Assembly (NCBI RefSeq): GCF_036320965.1
Contig: NC_092225.1
Span: forward strand, 58,690,924-58,754,923
Direction: 5' to 3'
DNA: 64,000 bases
Source: Panulirus ornatus
Taxonomy: Eukaryota; Arthropoda; Malacostraca; Decapoda; Palinuridae
Below, one piece after another: positions 34,312-44,511 of the stretch. The first letter of the stretch is position 1, and each line of letters starts with the position of its first letter. Position numbers and translations under genes: made by a program. The notes beneath the pieces are model-generated. The model worked only from the letters and a program-made list of their open reading frames with translations. It searched no databases and was not told the DNA's origin.

Positions 34312-34563
34312 TTATGTAAAGCTCCCGGACATACCAAAGGTAACGATGCCCATCAATAATATCTTCCAGGAATAAGATAAAGTCTCTCTCAGGTAATCGT
34401 ACACATCATCCTTTGAAAACCGCCGTTCGAAAAGAAAGTTTTTAACGTTGTATGCACAATGTAAAACTAGATATTCTGTCTCATTTGGAGGTAACACTAG
34501 TGATGGGTTAGTAGAGAACTCAGGAGACAGTTCAGCATAGAGTGAGAATCGAATTAAGGACAT
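34312..34563 (-). CDS. Hypothetical 83-residue open frame
   Basis: Starts MSLIRFSLYAELSPEFSTNP and is not made of repeats. The composition is balanced and protein-like (SKDDVYDYLRETLSYSWKIL in the middle; a hydrophobic MGIVTFGMSG near the end). It stops only about 9 bp before the possible LTR on the same strand, which would fit a leftover 3' coding end of a retroelement or a small exon. I recognise no domain, and the length is within what chance allows in 64 kb, so this is a weak call. Confidence 0.2.
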   Translation of the reverse strand: MSLIRFSLYAELSPEFSTNPSLVLPPNETEYLVLHCAYNVKNFLFERRFSKDDVYDYLRETLSYSWKILLMGIVTFGMSGSFT

Positions 34564-34564
34564 T

Positions 34565-34685
34565 TTCTATATTAGTCATGTCTTTTATAGCAATAAAACG
34601 TCAGGAACAATGGCCTCATTTGCACATATTCCTTTTCTATCTTTAATGTATGATGTATTAAACCGTAAGAGTCTACTATCTACAG
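34565..34685. other. Intergenic sequence, nothing recognised
   Basis: Short AT-rich spacer with no repeat or domain signature. Confidence 0.4.
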
Positions 34686-34689
34686 CACC

Positions 34690-34850
34690 GTACTATAGTT
34701 TACCATGACTGCTTCATGTGCCCTGGCTCAGTCCAATGACGGCACGTCGCCCCCTTTGTACCACTTCGATCCGATTCGTTCTATCGAACGCACGCCTCTC
34801 GTCCATCATACGAGACAGAACAACCGACAAACAAATATTTTGTATCGCAT
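34690..34850 (+). repeat. Core repeat, subfamily B (partial)
   Basis: TTCATGTGCCCTGGCTCAGT, CAATGACGGCACGTCG, CCCCCTTTGTACCACTTCGA and TTCGTTCTATCGAACGCACG match the second half of the repeat at 37.86-38.12 kb (AACATGCCTTAG, AGTGACAGCATGTCGACCCC, TAACACATCGTTC, CATTCTATCCAATG). Confidence 0.6.
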
Positions 34851-35104
34851 GACTCAAATCCATCAATCGTAAAACACAGATCCTTCACATTCCTCTGACA
34901 AAGGAAACTGAGCACCCAAGGTGTTTAACTGCCAGGCTAGAAGTCAACAGGTTTCTGGGTAAAGGATAACATAGCTATTAACTAAATTCCTCCAGAGAGG
35001 TCAGAGTGAGAAGCAAAGATTCAGCGTTTGGCAGATGATCCTCCTGTCACCCCCACCAGTGGGAGAGGAATGTCCACATTTAACGCTTTATGCCAGGGTG
35101 TTAG

Positions 35105-35770
35105 TTACGTTCTCACAGTAGACAGAACGGTTCCCTTGCGTTCATACGTCAGAAGTGACGGTTCTCTTGCCTCCACACAGCGGAGAAGACGATTCTCTTA
35201 CGTTGACACATCGAAAAGGACGACTCTCTTACGTTCACAACAGCGGAGAGGATGACTATCTTACGTTCACAACAGCGGAGAGGACGATTGTGTTACGTTC
35301 ACAACAGCGGAGAGGACGACTCTCTTACGTTCACACAGCGAAAAAGACGACTCTCTTACGTTCACAACAGCGGAGAAGACGGCTGTCTTATGTTCACAAC
35401 AGTGGAGGGGAAGATTGTCTTACGTTCACAACAGCAGAGAGGACGATTGTCTTACGTTCACAACAGCGGAAAGGCCGATTGTCTTACGTTCACAACAGCG
35501 GTCAGGACGATTGTCTTATGTTCACACGGAAACAGCGGACGATTCTGTTACCTTTACCTTGCATGATGGGACGATTCTTTTTCGTTCAGACAGACCAGAG
35601 GACGATTTTGTTACGTTTGCATTGCAGAGGCGACGATTCTGTTATATCTACACAGCAGAAAAGGCAGATCTGTTATGTAGAAAGAGCCGGGAGAACAAAT
35701 CTGTTACGCTCACACAACAGATGGAAAAAATCTCTTCCGTCCACACAGAAGGCAAGACGATCTTAACATG
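35105..35770. repeat. 32-bp minisatellite, about 20 copies
   Basis: Unit GACGACTCTCTTACGTTCAC plus AACAGCGGAGAG. TTACG starts at 35229 and 35261 give period 32. The central copies (35220-35530) are nearly identical and both ends decay gradually. The unit has no stop codon in any of the three plus frames, so all three read through as long open frames (up to 203 codons). This is a repeat effect. Confidence 0.93.
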
Positions 35771-35813
35771 TTCAATGAAGAGAGACAGAAAGAGAAGTTC
35801 TTGTGCAGATATG

Positions 35814-35814
<1 letters not shown>

Positions 35815-35856
<42 letters not shown>
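35815..35856. repeat. (GT)n microsatellite
   Basis: About 42 bp of GT, followed by a 54-bp near-duplicate phrase (ATGTATATAAAAGCCATCAA / ACATATATAAAAGCAATCAA) at 35879-35960. Confidence 0.95.
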
Positions 35857-35857
<1 letters not shown>

Positions 35858-36089
35858 TAAATGACGGCGCTAATCTCATGTATATAAAAGCCATCAACAG
35901 GTATTTTGATTGATGGATCCACATATATAAAAGCAATCAACAGGTATGTTGATTGATGGATCGGCATTAGGCCAGCCGCTGCAACGGGCTACAGGTGGCT
36001 CTCTTGCCGCCGTCGCTAATGGTTCTTGTTCTTATTAAGTCTTAGTAAACGATTTCAGGTGCGAGGAGTCATCAGCGAGTGTTTACAGG

Positions 36090-36420
36090 CAAGCGCCGAG
36101 ACGAAGACACACTCCTTCATTACCGAGTGCGTAAAACAGAATGCACTCAAACTAAGCATGTACACGGAAGTCCCATGACAGGAATACACTTCTACTGAGT
36201 ATGTACAAGTATATGCTTTATCGTGAGCTCATACTGAGCATGCATAAGGGTATACTTCCACTTTCTAGCCATACATATACAAGCTCATGCTTCGGCCTGA
36301 AACCATACGAACTATGAACAAGTACGGTCCTTTTTGAGTTCATACTAACCACGTACAAGTGCGTTCTTCACCCTGAGTTCATACTAGTCATGTACAATAA
36401 AAGTACCTCAGTCACATCCA
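36090..36420. repeat. Degenerate minisatellite, about 39-bp period
   Basis: Phrases GAGTTCATACTAACCACGTA plus CAAGTGCGTTCTTCACCCT repeat with many changes (GAGCTCATACTGAGCATGCA, GAGTTCATACTAGTCATGTA). The best-aligned pair is spaced 39 bp near 36338 and 36377. Confidence 0.65.
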
Positions 36421-36815
36421 TGGAAAATGTACACTGCGTCAAGTACATCTCTTCCGTAGTGGGGAACTGATCTGAGTGTTTCCGTTGGACCAGAACTCCA
36501 GCACCGTGCCCTCCTTATTTTCCACCAACATCCCCTTACATCACCACCACCGTAACAGACAGATGTACTCCACTGCTTCTGTATCTAATGAGCCATCGTC
36601 TCCCACCATCACTGGTGTGGTGGTTTGGGAAACAGACCTGTATCATACCATCTCTCTTCTCTCACACAACCACTGCTGGGGTGGAAAATGCCTTCGACAT
36701 CAGGGTTGGGGGCTATGTCATCTGATAGGTACATCTGCAGTGTCCACAGGCGAGCTAGTGGTGGCCACTGTGTCAACAGGAGGCCTCGGTAACCGCTCAT
36801 CCCCGCCCCCCCCCC

Positions 36816-36816
<1 letters not shown>

Positions 36817-36873
<57 letters not shown>
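36817..36873. repeat. (CT)n microsatellite after a C run
   Basis: A C-rich stretch from 36802 leads into about 55 bp of CT. The 36420-36800 interval contains an open frame of 188 codons that also spans the CT; no domain. Confidence 0.96.
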
Positions 36874-36875
<2 letters not shown>

Positions 36876-37094
36876 TCTACCCTGCTCACTCGCCTGGTCT
36901 ACTGAGGGTGCAAAGGGTCAAAGTAGGTTGGTGTTCGGCTGACCAAAGGCTAAGGGAGATCGTGACCAGCATGGCCAGGTATACCGCTCTCCCTGACCCC
37001 TGGGAGTACTGTGTTTGTCTTATTACAGTTCATCCATGTTGAGGACTGTATGGCACGTCCTTGAATGCTCATGACCAACGCCCACAACAGACAG

Positions 37095-37335
37095 TAACCT
37101 CCGCAATTCTGTAAATGATGAAACGCAATTCCTCTACATCTGTCCGATCTAGATCAAACAACAAGTCTCAAATAAAAAGCAGAAATTCAACACTACAAGA
37201 ATACAAACACGTTCATCATGTCCGTCCCCTACATTCTAACTGGATACTCGCAATAAGGAACATTACAAATCTGCTTCCCAACTGCTGGAGGTGGTTTAAA
37301 GGTGCCACGATCAAATCTCTTTAGAAAGATTGCAA
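37095..37335 (+). mobile_element. Possible LINE C-terminal fragment
   Basis: The frame TLQEYKHVHHVRPLHSNWIL continues IRNITNLLPNCWRWFKGATI and SL, stop, KDCN. Its pattern (…NxLPxxVVxAxxxxSFK) loosely resembles the end of LINE ORF2. The similarity is weak and rests on spacing more than identity. Confidence 0.35.
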
Positions 37336-37564
37336 TTCCATATCTAAAAGCGAGTCGTTCGACGTGATGTGGAGTCATGCGTTCAAATCTGGAGTGGCTC
37401 ATCTTCTTTGTGGAGTCATGCGTTCAAATGAGAGGCTCATCTGCAATCAAAAACCTTCTACATAATCCTTTCTTATTACCGTTTTCAACCATCTATATCC
37501 ATCTACCATGATGCTTGCTCCTCTTTTTCTGTTCTCCGGGCACCATTTCGACCACTGTTTACCT

Positions 37565-37718
37565 GCGCTGACCGTGTATCCCACTTCCTGAAGGCCTGGA
37601 CCCTTGACATGTGTGTGACTGAAAGGGTCTTCCCAGAGTTTGTGTAGCGACCAGCCACACGAGGGCTGGCCATTATAAACGATCCTTCTTTCATCGTACT
37701 AAGAAAATGTGGAATTCC
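37565..37718 (+). mobile_element. LINE ORF2 C-terminal fragment ending in (CT)n
   Basis: One frame reads YKRSFFHRTKKMWNSL (about 37674-37721), the standard LINE ORF2 terminal motif. The DNA aligns for about 140 bp with 30.69-30.90 kb (minus strand). The (CT)n tract starts exactly where the motif would continue with LP, so the microsatellite replaced or grew from the codons after WNSL. Confidence 0.75.
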
Positions 37719-37719
37719 T

Positions 37720-37780
<61 letters not shown>

Positions 37781-37806
37781 TTATCTATCTATATATATAC
37801 ATATAT

Positions 37807-37858
<52 letters not shown>
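37720..37858. repeat. (CT)n then (TA)n
   Basis: About 58 bp of CT, a short TATTTATCTATCTATA transition, then about 65 bp of TA with one AATA slip. Confidence 0.97.
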
Positions 37859-37859
<1 letters not shown>

Positions 37860-37862
<3 letters not shown>

Positions 37863-38122
37863 CCATACGTAATCGCCATTTGCGAGGTAGCACCAGGAAC
37901 AGACATCCATTCTCTAGCTGCCGTGTGAAATGGACCAAAACCACGGCACCCCTCCACAACCAGACCACACACAGCTTTCCATGGTTTCACGCCGCCACTT
38001 AACATGCCTTAGTTCCGCCTAGTGACAGCATGTCGACCCCTGTATAACACATCGTTCTAATTCATTCTATCCAATGTACTCCTTTCACCCTCCTGTATGT
38101 TCAAGACTTGATCGCTAAAAAT
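37860..38122 (+). repeat. Core repeat, subfamily B
   Basis: Begins beside the TA tract with TTTCCATACGTAATCGCCAT and TTGCGAGGTAGCACCAGGAA, sharing the 'CATAC...GCCATTT...GCGAGGTAGC' start with subfamily A. It then diverges: TCCATTCTCTAGCTGCCGTG, CCATGGTTTCACGCCGCC, CATCGTTCTAATTCATTC, CTCCTTTCACCCTCCTGTAT. It ends at a (CA)n tract. Confidence 0.75.

Positions 38123-38166
<44 letters not shown>
38123..38166. repeat. (CA)n microsatellite
   Basis: About 44 bp of CA, directly after the core-B copy. Confidence 0.97.
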
Positions 38167-38168
<2 letters not shown>

Positions 38169-38603
38169 TAAAAGAGAATCTCATAATGCAATACAGTTAG
38201 CGCTTCATGACAATGAAAAACCCGGAACAAGGAAACAGTTACTGAGGACAATAAAAAGTTCTTCTTGAAGAAGTAAACAATGATGAATGATACATACATT
38301 TCAATCAAGATCAAAACGCATACAGTCAGACACGTATACAGCGAGACAGACGTCCTTAGGTCCTTGAGGAAACGAGTCGTTGCTGGTGTAGTGATCTGCA
38401 TTCTTTGGCTAGGCTCTGATGTGTCTCAGGAAGGCCATTAATTTTCCCGAGAGTGGAACAGAATTACTGGACGTCATCAAACATATTTTCTATATATATG
38501 TGTTGCAATTCAAACTGGAAATCAGCCAGAACTAGCTTCAAGTAGTCAGAACCCCTTGCACCCGAAGATGATTGGGAAAATTCAGAATATCAATATTATA
38601 AAG

Positions 38604-38666
38604 GTTATGTTAGGTTAGGTTAGGTTAGGTTTGGTTAGGTAAGGTTAAGTTAGGTTAGATTAGGTC
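38604..38666 (+). repeat. Interstitial telomere-like (TTAGG)n
   Basis: Four perfect GTTAGGTTAGGTTAGG units near 38607-38629 followed by about eight diverged ones (GGTTTGG, GTAAGG, TTAAG, TTAGATTAGG). TTAGG is the ancestral arthropod telomere repeat; here it is short and internal. Confidence 0.85.
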
Positions 38667-38794
38667 TCTCAAAGCAGTTTTGACCGAACAGTTTTGGTAA
38701 AACTAGGTATAAAACATTCCACTCCTGCATGTCGTATTTTACCCACCCTCCAATGGTGCAACGGGTTCTGACTGATTTCGGGTTTTAACTGAAC

Positions 38795-39062
38795 ATATAT
38801 CGTGCTAACCTCCGTGATGTAGAGGTTAGCGTTCCTGACCATGACGCATTCACAGGCCGTCTAGAGTCCAGCGCATGAGTTCGAATCCTGGTTGCGGTAG
38901 TCGGTCCACAGTCAATCCAGCCGTTCTTCTACACCTAAATGATGGTCGATAGATTGAGTACCGGACTCAGGCCAAGGTACATATACAGACGGCGTTAATG
39001 GTATAGCCTCAATTAGGGCTTCAGTTCCTTGTGCCGTCTCAGCTAAATGGTAATCTGCTTGT
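38795..39062 (+). mobile_element. tRNA-derived SINE, family A (most complete copy)
   Basis: A-box region TGTAGAGGTTAGCGTTCC, then CTGACCATGACGCATTCACA, B box GAGTTCGAATCCTGG, body TGCGGTAGTCGGTCCACAGT, GATTGAGTACCGGACTCAGG, then AAGGTACATATACAGACGGC and GTTAATGGTATAGCCTC, ending TTGTGCCGTCTCAGCTAAAT. It retains the central segment that is missing or interrupted in the other three copies. It has no coding frame; mobilisation of such elements depends on a partner LINE. Confidence 0.88.
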
Positions 39063-39403
39063 AACGTATACCAGAGCGAGATCCCGTCAGAACGACCTAG
39101 CAAGAGGACGATAACACACCTATCCCCATAAAACTAACCAACGACTTTACTCTTAAGACATTTCCAAACCTTCCTTCCCTCTTCCCTTTGGGCTTTGTTT
39201 CACCCAGAGCTACAGCAGCATCAAAACGATTTACTCTCAGGGCAGCACAGAACCAGAACGACCCGCAGCCAAGACAACCCAATGATAATGAAGACCAACT
39301 TGCCAAGCAGAGAGCAAATTCCAGGACTGCAAGGGGAAGAAGACGACCCACTACCACAAAGATGTAGTTCCCGGATGACTGAGTGCGGTCGACATAACAC
39401 TAT

Positions 39404-39480
39404 GACGACCCGCGACCAGGACGAACTTGTCGTAGACGACCCGCGACCAGGACGAACTTGTCGTAGACGACCCTTACAAG
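39404..39480. repeat. 31-bp tandem repeat, two and a half copies
   Basis: GACGACCCGCGACCAGGACG plus AACTTGTCGTA starts at 39404, 39435 and 39466 (last copy partial). Eroded relatives (AACGACCCGCAGCCAAGAC, AAGACGACCCACTACCAC) lie at 39255-39360. Confidence 0.85.
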
Positions 39481-39484
39481 AAGA

Positions 39485-40415
39485 CCTGGTGCCGCCACGA
39501 CCTATTGTATGTCAGGAAGTAGAAAACCAGATCTGTTCGCTACAGATGATGACATAAGATGAAACTGATATGAAAGACGGTCTTCTGCAGAAAAAAATGT
39601 CCTTGGGATTAGGCGAGATGAAGACACTACCCACATACTTAATGTGGCATGATAGGCGTCGAGAAGGGACGGGATAGGGGAGGCTCGATATCCATCCCCT
39701 CCCATACCATCACTTTCTAAATGTAGGGAGAGATAAGGGATCAGAACGAGGACAATATTTTCTTGGAAAATGCAGGTCGTCTCCTTATCTCACTAAGGCG
39801 GGAAAGCTGAGCAGATGAAGCGAAAGAAAATGACTATGTTCGCTTAACAACTATTGTAGCGAAGGCTGTCTGGTCCTGTGAGTAAAGATCAAAACAAGTC
39901 TTCATTAAAGACAAATAGCAGATGGCAATCAGAGTGCATAAAAGGACAGACAATACTCGCGATGCTAGCTCGATAAACAGGACCATAAACATAATAATTA
40001 ATCAAGATTTACCGTTACTATAATTTCTCGAAAACAACACTGATTCAGTGATGAAAGTTTATACATAGCATGTGATATAATATGGACGCGTCATTGTTCG
40101 ACTTGTAAAGGAAAATGACAATGTACGAAAAGCGATTCAGTCACTAACCATCTTATTTTCAAATGAAACCAAGGTGAAGAAATTCCCTAACTACCTCCAT
40201 TTTCTGAACCTCGGAGACACATTATGAAGCTTCAAGTCAACATTTCACTGACACACATCAGAATGTTTACACACGGAAAATCTAAGCCGGATAGCCTAAA
40301 GTGATTTCTGTTAAGTAATAAAGTAATATAAGTTATCTATTAACGTATGCGTAAGCCTTTGACCATATAACAATCCTGTTGCTAACCGATAAGAAAAGAA
40401 TACTTGAGAAATGTC
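39485..40415. other. Intergenic sequence, nothing recognised
   Basis: AT-rich, with no domain, tandem array or SINE head. A faint GCGGGAAA-type core fragment near 39795-39830 is too short to call. Confidence 0.4.
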
Positions 40416-40419
40416 CTTA

Positions 40420-40605
40420 AACCACCTTGGCTGAGCCCTCAGGATTTACTGAATCATCTCGGTTGAGCCCTCACGATTTACTGGATTACCTTGGTTGAGC
40501 CGTGAATATCTATTAACCCATCTTGGTTGAGCCTTCAGGACCTATTGGACCATCTTAGTTGAGCCCTTAGGATCTAGAAGACCACCTTGCTTGAGCCCTC
40601 AAGAT
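40420..40605. repeat. 32-bp minisatellite, about 6 copies
   Basis: Unit GGTTGAGCCCTCAGGATTTA plus CTGAATCATCTC. The first copies start near 40431 and 40463, 32 bp apart; later copies carry more changes but keep TTGAGCC(C/T)T. Confidence 0.85.
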
Positions 40606-40609
40606 CAAA

Positions 40610-41220
40610 GTCCTACCCCTTTACTTTCTTCTACTTTACTGAACCGTTTTCTTTATCCCCACACTCCAAAAAAAAAAAAAAAAAATCCAAAGTAATGCAT
40701 TCTGAAGTCTTTATAAGTTTCAGAACCCGTACCTCTGGTGACCACTCCTGAGAATCCTCCAACAATACCTGAAATCATCTACTCCAAGAATCCGTCCCGG
40801 CCAACTCTCCTAAAAGCCCTCCAACCACTAACCCCTAAAGTCTTCCAATCGCAGAACCAGCCTCTGCAGTGAAAACTCCAAAGAACCCTTCAACAAACCC
40901 CTCCCGATGTCTAGTCTCTAAGAACCCGTCTCTCCACTCAGCCTTCCAAAGATCACTTCAACAAATCCCTCCCAATGTATAACTCCTAAAACCCGTCCCT
41001 CCAGCCGCCAAACCATTCAACTAATCCACTTCTAGTTAGGAAGAATTAAATATCTAACAATATCGTATACCTCAGGTACGTTAACCCACGTCCAACAGTA
41101 TTTTTCCTTGACTGTCACAGTAACCACAGAATCTTACATCATGACTCCATGCACTAACACATGAAAGAATTAAGTAGAAGTTTTTTACTCTGAGGGAAGA
41201 GAAAATCGGAGAATAGTATC
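40610..41220. other. Eroded pyrimidine-rich tandem region
   Basis: Phrases such as CCTCCAACA(A)TACC, CTTCAACAAACCCCTCCCGA and CTTCAACAAATCCCTCCCAA recur at 40690-41060 with uneven spacing (roughly 65-70 bp). A 17-bp A run lies at 40668. Confidence 0.45.
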
Positions 41221-41221
41221 A

Positions 41222-41222
<1 letters not shown>

Positions 41223-41286
<64 letters not shown>
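41223..41286. repeat. (TA)n microsatellite beside a core repeat
   Basis: About 62 bp of TA, flanking the minus-strand core A copy on its 3' side. Confidence 0.97.
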
Positions 41287-41290
<4 letters not shown>

Positions 41291-41512
41291 GGGATAGGGG
41301 AAAAAGAATGCTTCCCACGTATTCCCTACGTGTCGAAGAAGGCGACTACAAGGGGAGGGAGCGGGAGCTGGAATTCCTCCCCTCTCGTTTTTAAATTTTC
41401 CAAAAGAAGAAACAGAGAAGCGGGCCAAGTGAGGATATTCCCTCTACGGTTCAGTCCTCTGTTCTTAACGCTACCTCTCTAACGCGGGAAATGGCGAATA
41501 TGTATGAAAAAG
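41287..41512 (-). repeat. Core repeat, subfamily A
   Basis: Reverse-oriented copy of the element at 13.89-14.13 kb. On the plus strand: CCCTGGGATAGGGGAAAAAG, CCCACGTATTCCCTACGTGT, GAAGAAGGCGACTACAAGG, GAGGATATTCCCTCTACGG and TAACGCGGGAAATGGCGAAT. It ends in the A-rich stretch ATGTATGAAAAAGAAAAAG. Here only one side has a TA tract. Confidence 0.82.
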
Positions 41513-41514
41513 AA

Positions 41515-42115
41515 AAAGAGAGAGAAAAAAAAATATGCCATCATAGATCCCTCTTCCCTTCGAACAGGTAAGCCGTGGACTTTCCTCCTCCTTTCGTCTT
41601 TTCCTCCACTTATAACCTCAATGCTTTTTAAAATCACGTCTACAAACACCTGTCGATCTGTAATTGATTTCGACATTCGTTTTGCTTAATTCTTTTCATT
41701 TCACCTAAGATGGTCTCTGACTGTGCCATATGCCCATGTCATGTCTCTCTCTCCCTGGTATCACTTCGTTTTCTTGCTTCCAAGAACTGTGTGCTTGTGT
41801 ATACCCCACCATCAACTGGACCACGTAATACTCAGTAAGCCGCTGCTGTGATTCCGTGACAATTCAAGTTGAAGGCGGTTTGATGTCTGCCTCTCTCCTT
41901 ACACCGCTAAGCTTTGGCATTGTATAACTTCTCACATCTTCCCGAATAGTTACGACCTCAACTCACTTCAGAAGGAGGCATTTTTTCATTCCTACGGATC
42001 TTATTTTCTTTTTTTTTAATCTTCCTTTCTCACCCCTTTATCGGCTATCTCCTCTTTTACGTTTCATTTAAGCCTGACCTCAAGGAGTTCTGTTATCCGT
42101 GACTGAAACCTTTGA
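41515..42115. other. Intergenic sequence, nothing recognised
   Basis: T-rich, no feature found. Confidence 0.4.
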
Positions 42116-42119
42116 GTGG

Positions 42120-42455
42120 ATACTGTGTATCACCACAGTAAGTAAATGCTGTGATGTTGTACATCAACAGTCAGTTGAGACTGTACCACTGCACATCAAC
42201 AGTCAGTGGACAAACACTATATATCATCCGTCAATACAAATTGTACATCGGAAAGCAGTAGAGACAGTAACGCTGTACAGCTCTATAGTCTGTAGACATT
42301 GTACCTCAACAGCCAGTGGCCACTATAATAATATACATCACCACAGTAAGTGGCTACTGTAACGACATACATCACCACAGTCCAGTGGCCACTGTAACAT
42401 ACGACATACATCACCACAGTCCAGTGGCCACTATAACATACGACATTCGCCAGTA
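42120..42455. repeat. Degenerate minisatellite, about 39-bp period
   Basis: ATCACCACAGTCCAGTGGCC plus ACTGTAACATACGACATAC begins at 42371 and 42410. Further eroded copies extend left to 42130 (CATCAACAGTCAGTGGAC). Confidence 0.8.
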
Positions 42456-42459
42456 TAGA

Positions 42460-42945
42460 CCAACCTCTCCCTATCCTCCGCACGTTTCCCACACCAGTTT
42501 TAAGGTGGACTTTTCATCCTATATTTCCCTGGTTATCTCGAGAGGCGGCTGACATTCAGAAGCGAGGTGGTGTGTGGCCGGGGCCCCAAGACGAGCTTTC
42601 TCTTCCCTCCCTTCTTCCCTCCCGCAAGATTAATGATAAATATAATTTTTCATGGGGGTCAAGAGTGATCGCGGTGTTCATTATGTCTGGGATTCGAGTC
42701 AGCAATTTATTCAACCAAATTACTTAATTACATGGGTTTCATTCGTCTTTTACTCTCTCCTTTTACCAAATGTACACACACAAAAAATAAGATTTTTTCC
42801 ACAAAAGAGAATTATTTCAGTCATGTGTATTTTCATAAGAATGTGTGTTAAGCTGCTGAGACAGCTTGATCGCTGCACCCACCACACCTTCACCGTAACT
42901 TGGCTCGAATCACACGAGAGACTTTACCTTTAGCCATGAAGCACT
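42460..42945. other. Intergenic sequence, nothing recognised
   Basis: No feature found. Confidence 0.4.
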
Positions 42946-42949
42946 TACC

Positions 42950-43285
42950 AGAGGGCAAGGTAGTGTAAGGTAAGACAGGGTATAGTAGGGTAGGGTAGTT
43001 CAGGGCAGGGCAGGGCAGGATAGGATAGGCAGAGCAGGGTAAAGTAGGGCAGGGCAGGGCAGTATAGGCCACAGCAGGGTAGGGTAGGGTATGGTAAGCT
43101 AGGGTTGGGTACGGCAGGGTTGGGTAGGATAAGGTTTGATAAGGTAGGGTATGGTAGGGAATGGTATGGTAAGGTAGGATAGGGTAGGGTTGGGTAGGAT
43201 ACGGCGGGGTAGGGTTGGTTGGGGGAGGGTAGGGTTGGGTAGGGTAGGGTAGGGTATGGTATGCTATGGTGCGGTAGGGTAGAGT
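42950..43285. repeat. G-rich degenerate pentamer tract (GGGTA)n
   Basis: About 335 bp of imperfect GGGTA/GGTAG/GGGCA units, for example TAGGGTAGGGTAGGGTATGG near 43240. The minus strand reads as YPTLP repeats in two frames, which explains the 120- and 135-codon open frames. Confidence 0.9.
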
Positions 43286-43299
43286 TGGCTGGCACATAT

Positions 43300-44505
43300 A
43301 GCACCACCTTGAAGAAAGACTGGGTTACTCGGTATTTTGGGCAATCATTTTACTCATTATAAATTGTACCCTGTCACTGTAAGTCTTGGCCAGGCACTTT
43401 AATCACTGCAGGCCTTGAGCAGACAATTAAGTCATTAAGTCTTAATCAGACACTTCAGTCAGTAGGTCTTGTTCATTTATCGCATCTGCTCGACAACTTG
43501 CCACACGAGAAACGCAGGTCGGACCTTAACATTGTCTCAGAGCGGGCCTAACTACCTCATACTCAAGATATTCCCACCAACGTGTCCCAATGTACATACG
43601 TCTCTAACCACGACACATATAGAGAGAGACATGCCACATGTGGCAGCGACAATGTACTTCCCAAGAACACGGCAAGAGTATATCCGAGTTTCGCTACGCA
43701 GATCTTTACTGTAGTCCCGCCCCCAGGCAGAGGGAGGGAGGGGAATACCTGCCAAAACTTTCAGACGGGACAGAACTGTCTTACCTTCCACACACGAACT
43801 TCTTATTAGCGTTTGGCGGGAAAACCCCTGATTATGGGGGTGGTTCAGAGGCTATCACAGGAGAAAATACAAAAGAGACTCCTCACATATATATACAAGC
43901 TTGTAGTACCCCTGCATATGGACATCCTACACTCGGATAATGCATTAACAAATATTTTAAATGACTTTTTCTTTATCTTAGATGAGCTTTTGTTGGGGAA
44001 CCAGAGACAGGAGAGAATGCAGAAGTTATCATCCGTGACTGTATCATCAAAGGCAATTTCGCGATGCGTGTGAATTGGAGAAATCGCCAAAAACTATTAG
44101 GTTAAAGAAAAAATAGCGAAAGCCGATAACATTAGAACATGCACAGGCACAGTACACTAAAAATCTGTTCTCCATTTTCGGGTCTTATGATTATGTGTTT
44201 TCGCGTCCTCGTGATCAAGTCTTCGCCAAGAGTAATGTTGACTGACAGATATAATTTCTGGGAGGATGTATGAGAACCAGTGAGAGCCAGGCGCGCGCCG
44301 CCCCTGAGGTCGCCTGGTCCTTGCAAGGGTCAAAGGTCGAGGCTAGAATTTTCCTTCTTTTACCTCGTCCTCCGCCTCCTCCTCCTCCTCCCCTTCTCTT
44401 CCTCCTCACCCCTACTCCACCTCTCCCCTCCTCCTCCACTTCTGTTGTAATCGTCTTCCTCTTGCTCTATCCTCACTTCACATGTCTTCCTCTTCCCTCA
44501 CTCAT
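43300..44505. other. Intergenic sequence, nothing recognised
   Basis: A short eroded tandem (AAGTCTTGGCCAGGCACTTT / TAAGTCTTAATCAGACACTT) at 43378-43470. Pyrimidine-rich stretch 44350-44500. No domain. Confidence 0.4.
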
Positions 44506-44511
44506 TTCTTC

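Noticed and set aside
35155..35766. 203-codon open frame with repeated SYVHNSGED-type peptides
   Set aside because: It is read-through of the 32-bp minisatellite, and all three plus frames are open for the same reason.
42890..43307. Proline/tyrosine-rich (YPTLP)n protein of 120-135 residues
   Set aside because: Direct translation of the degenerate GGGTA tract in two frames.
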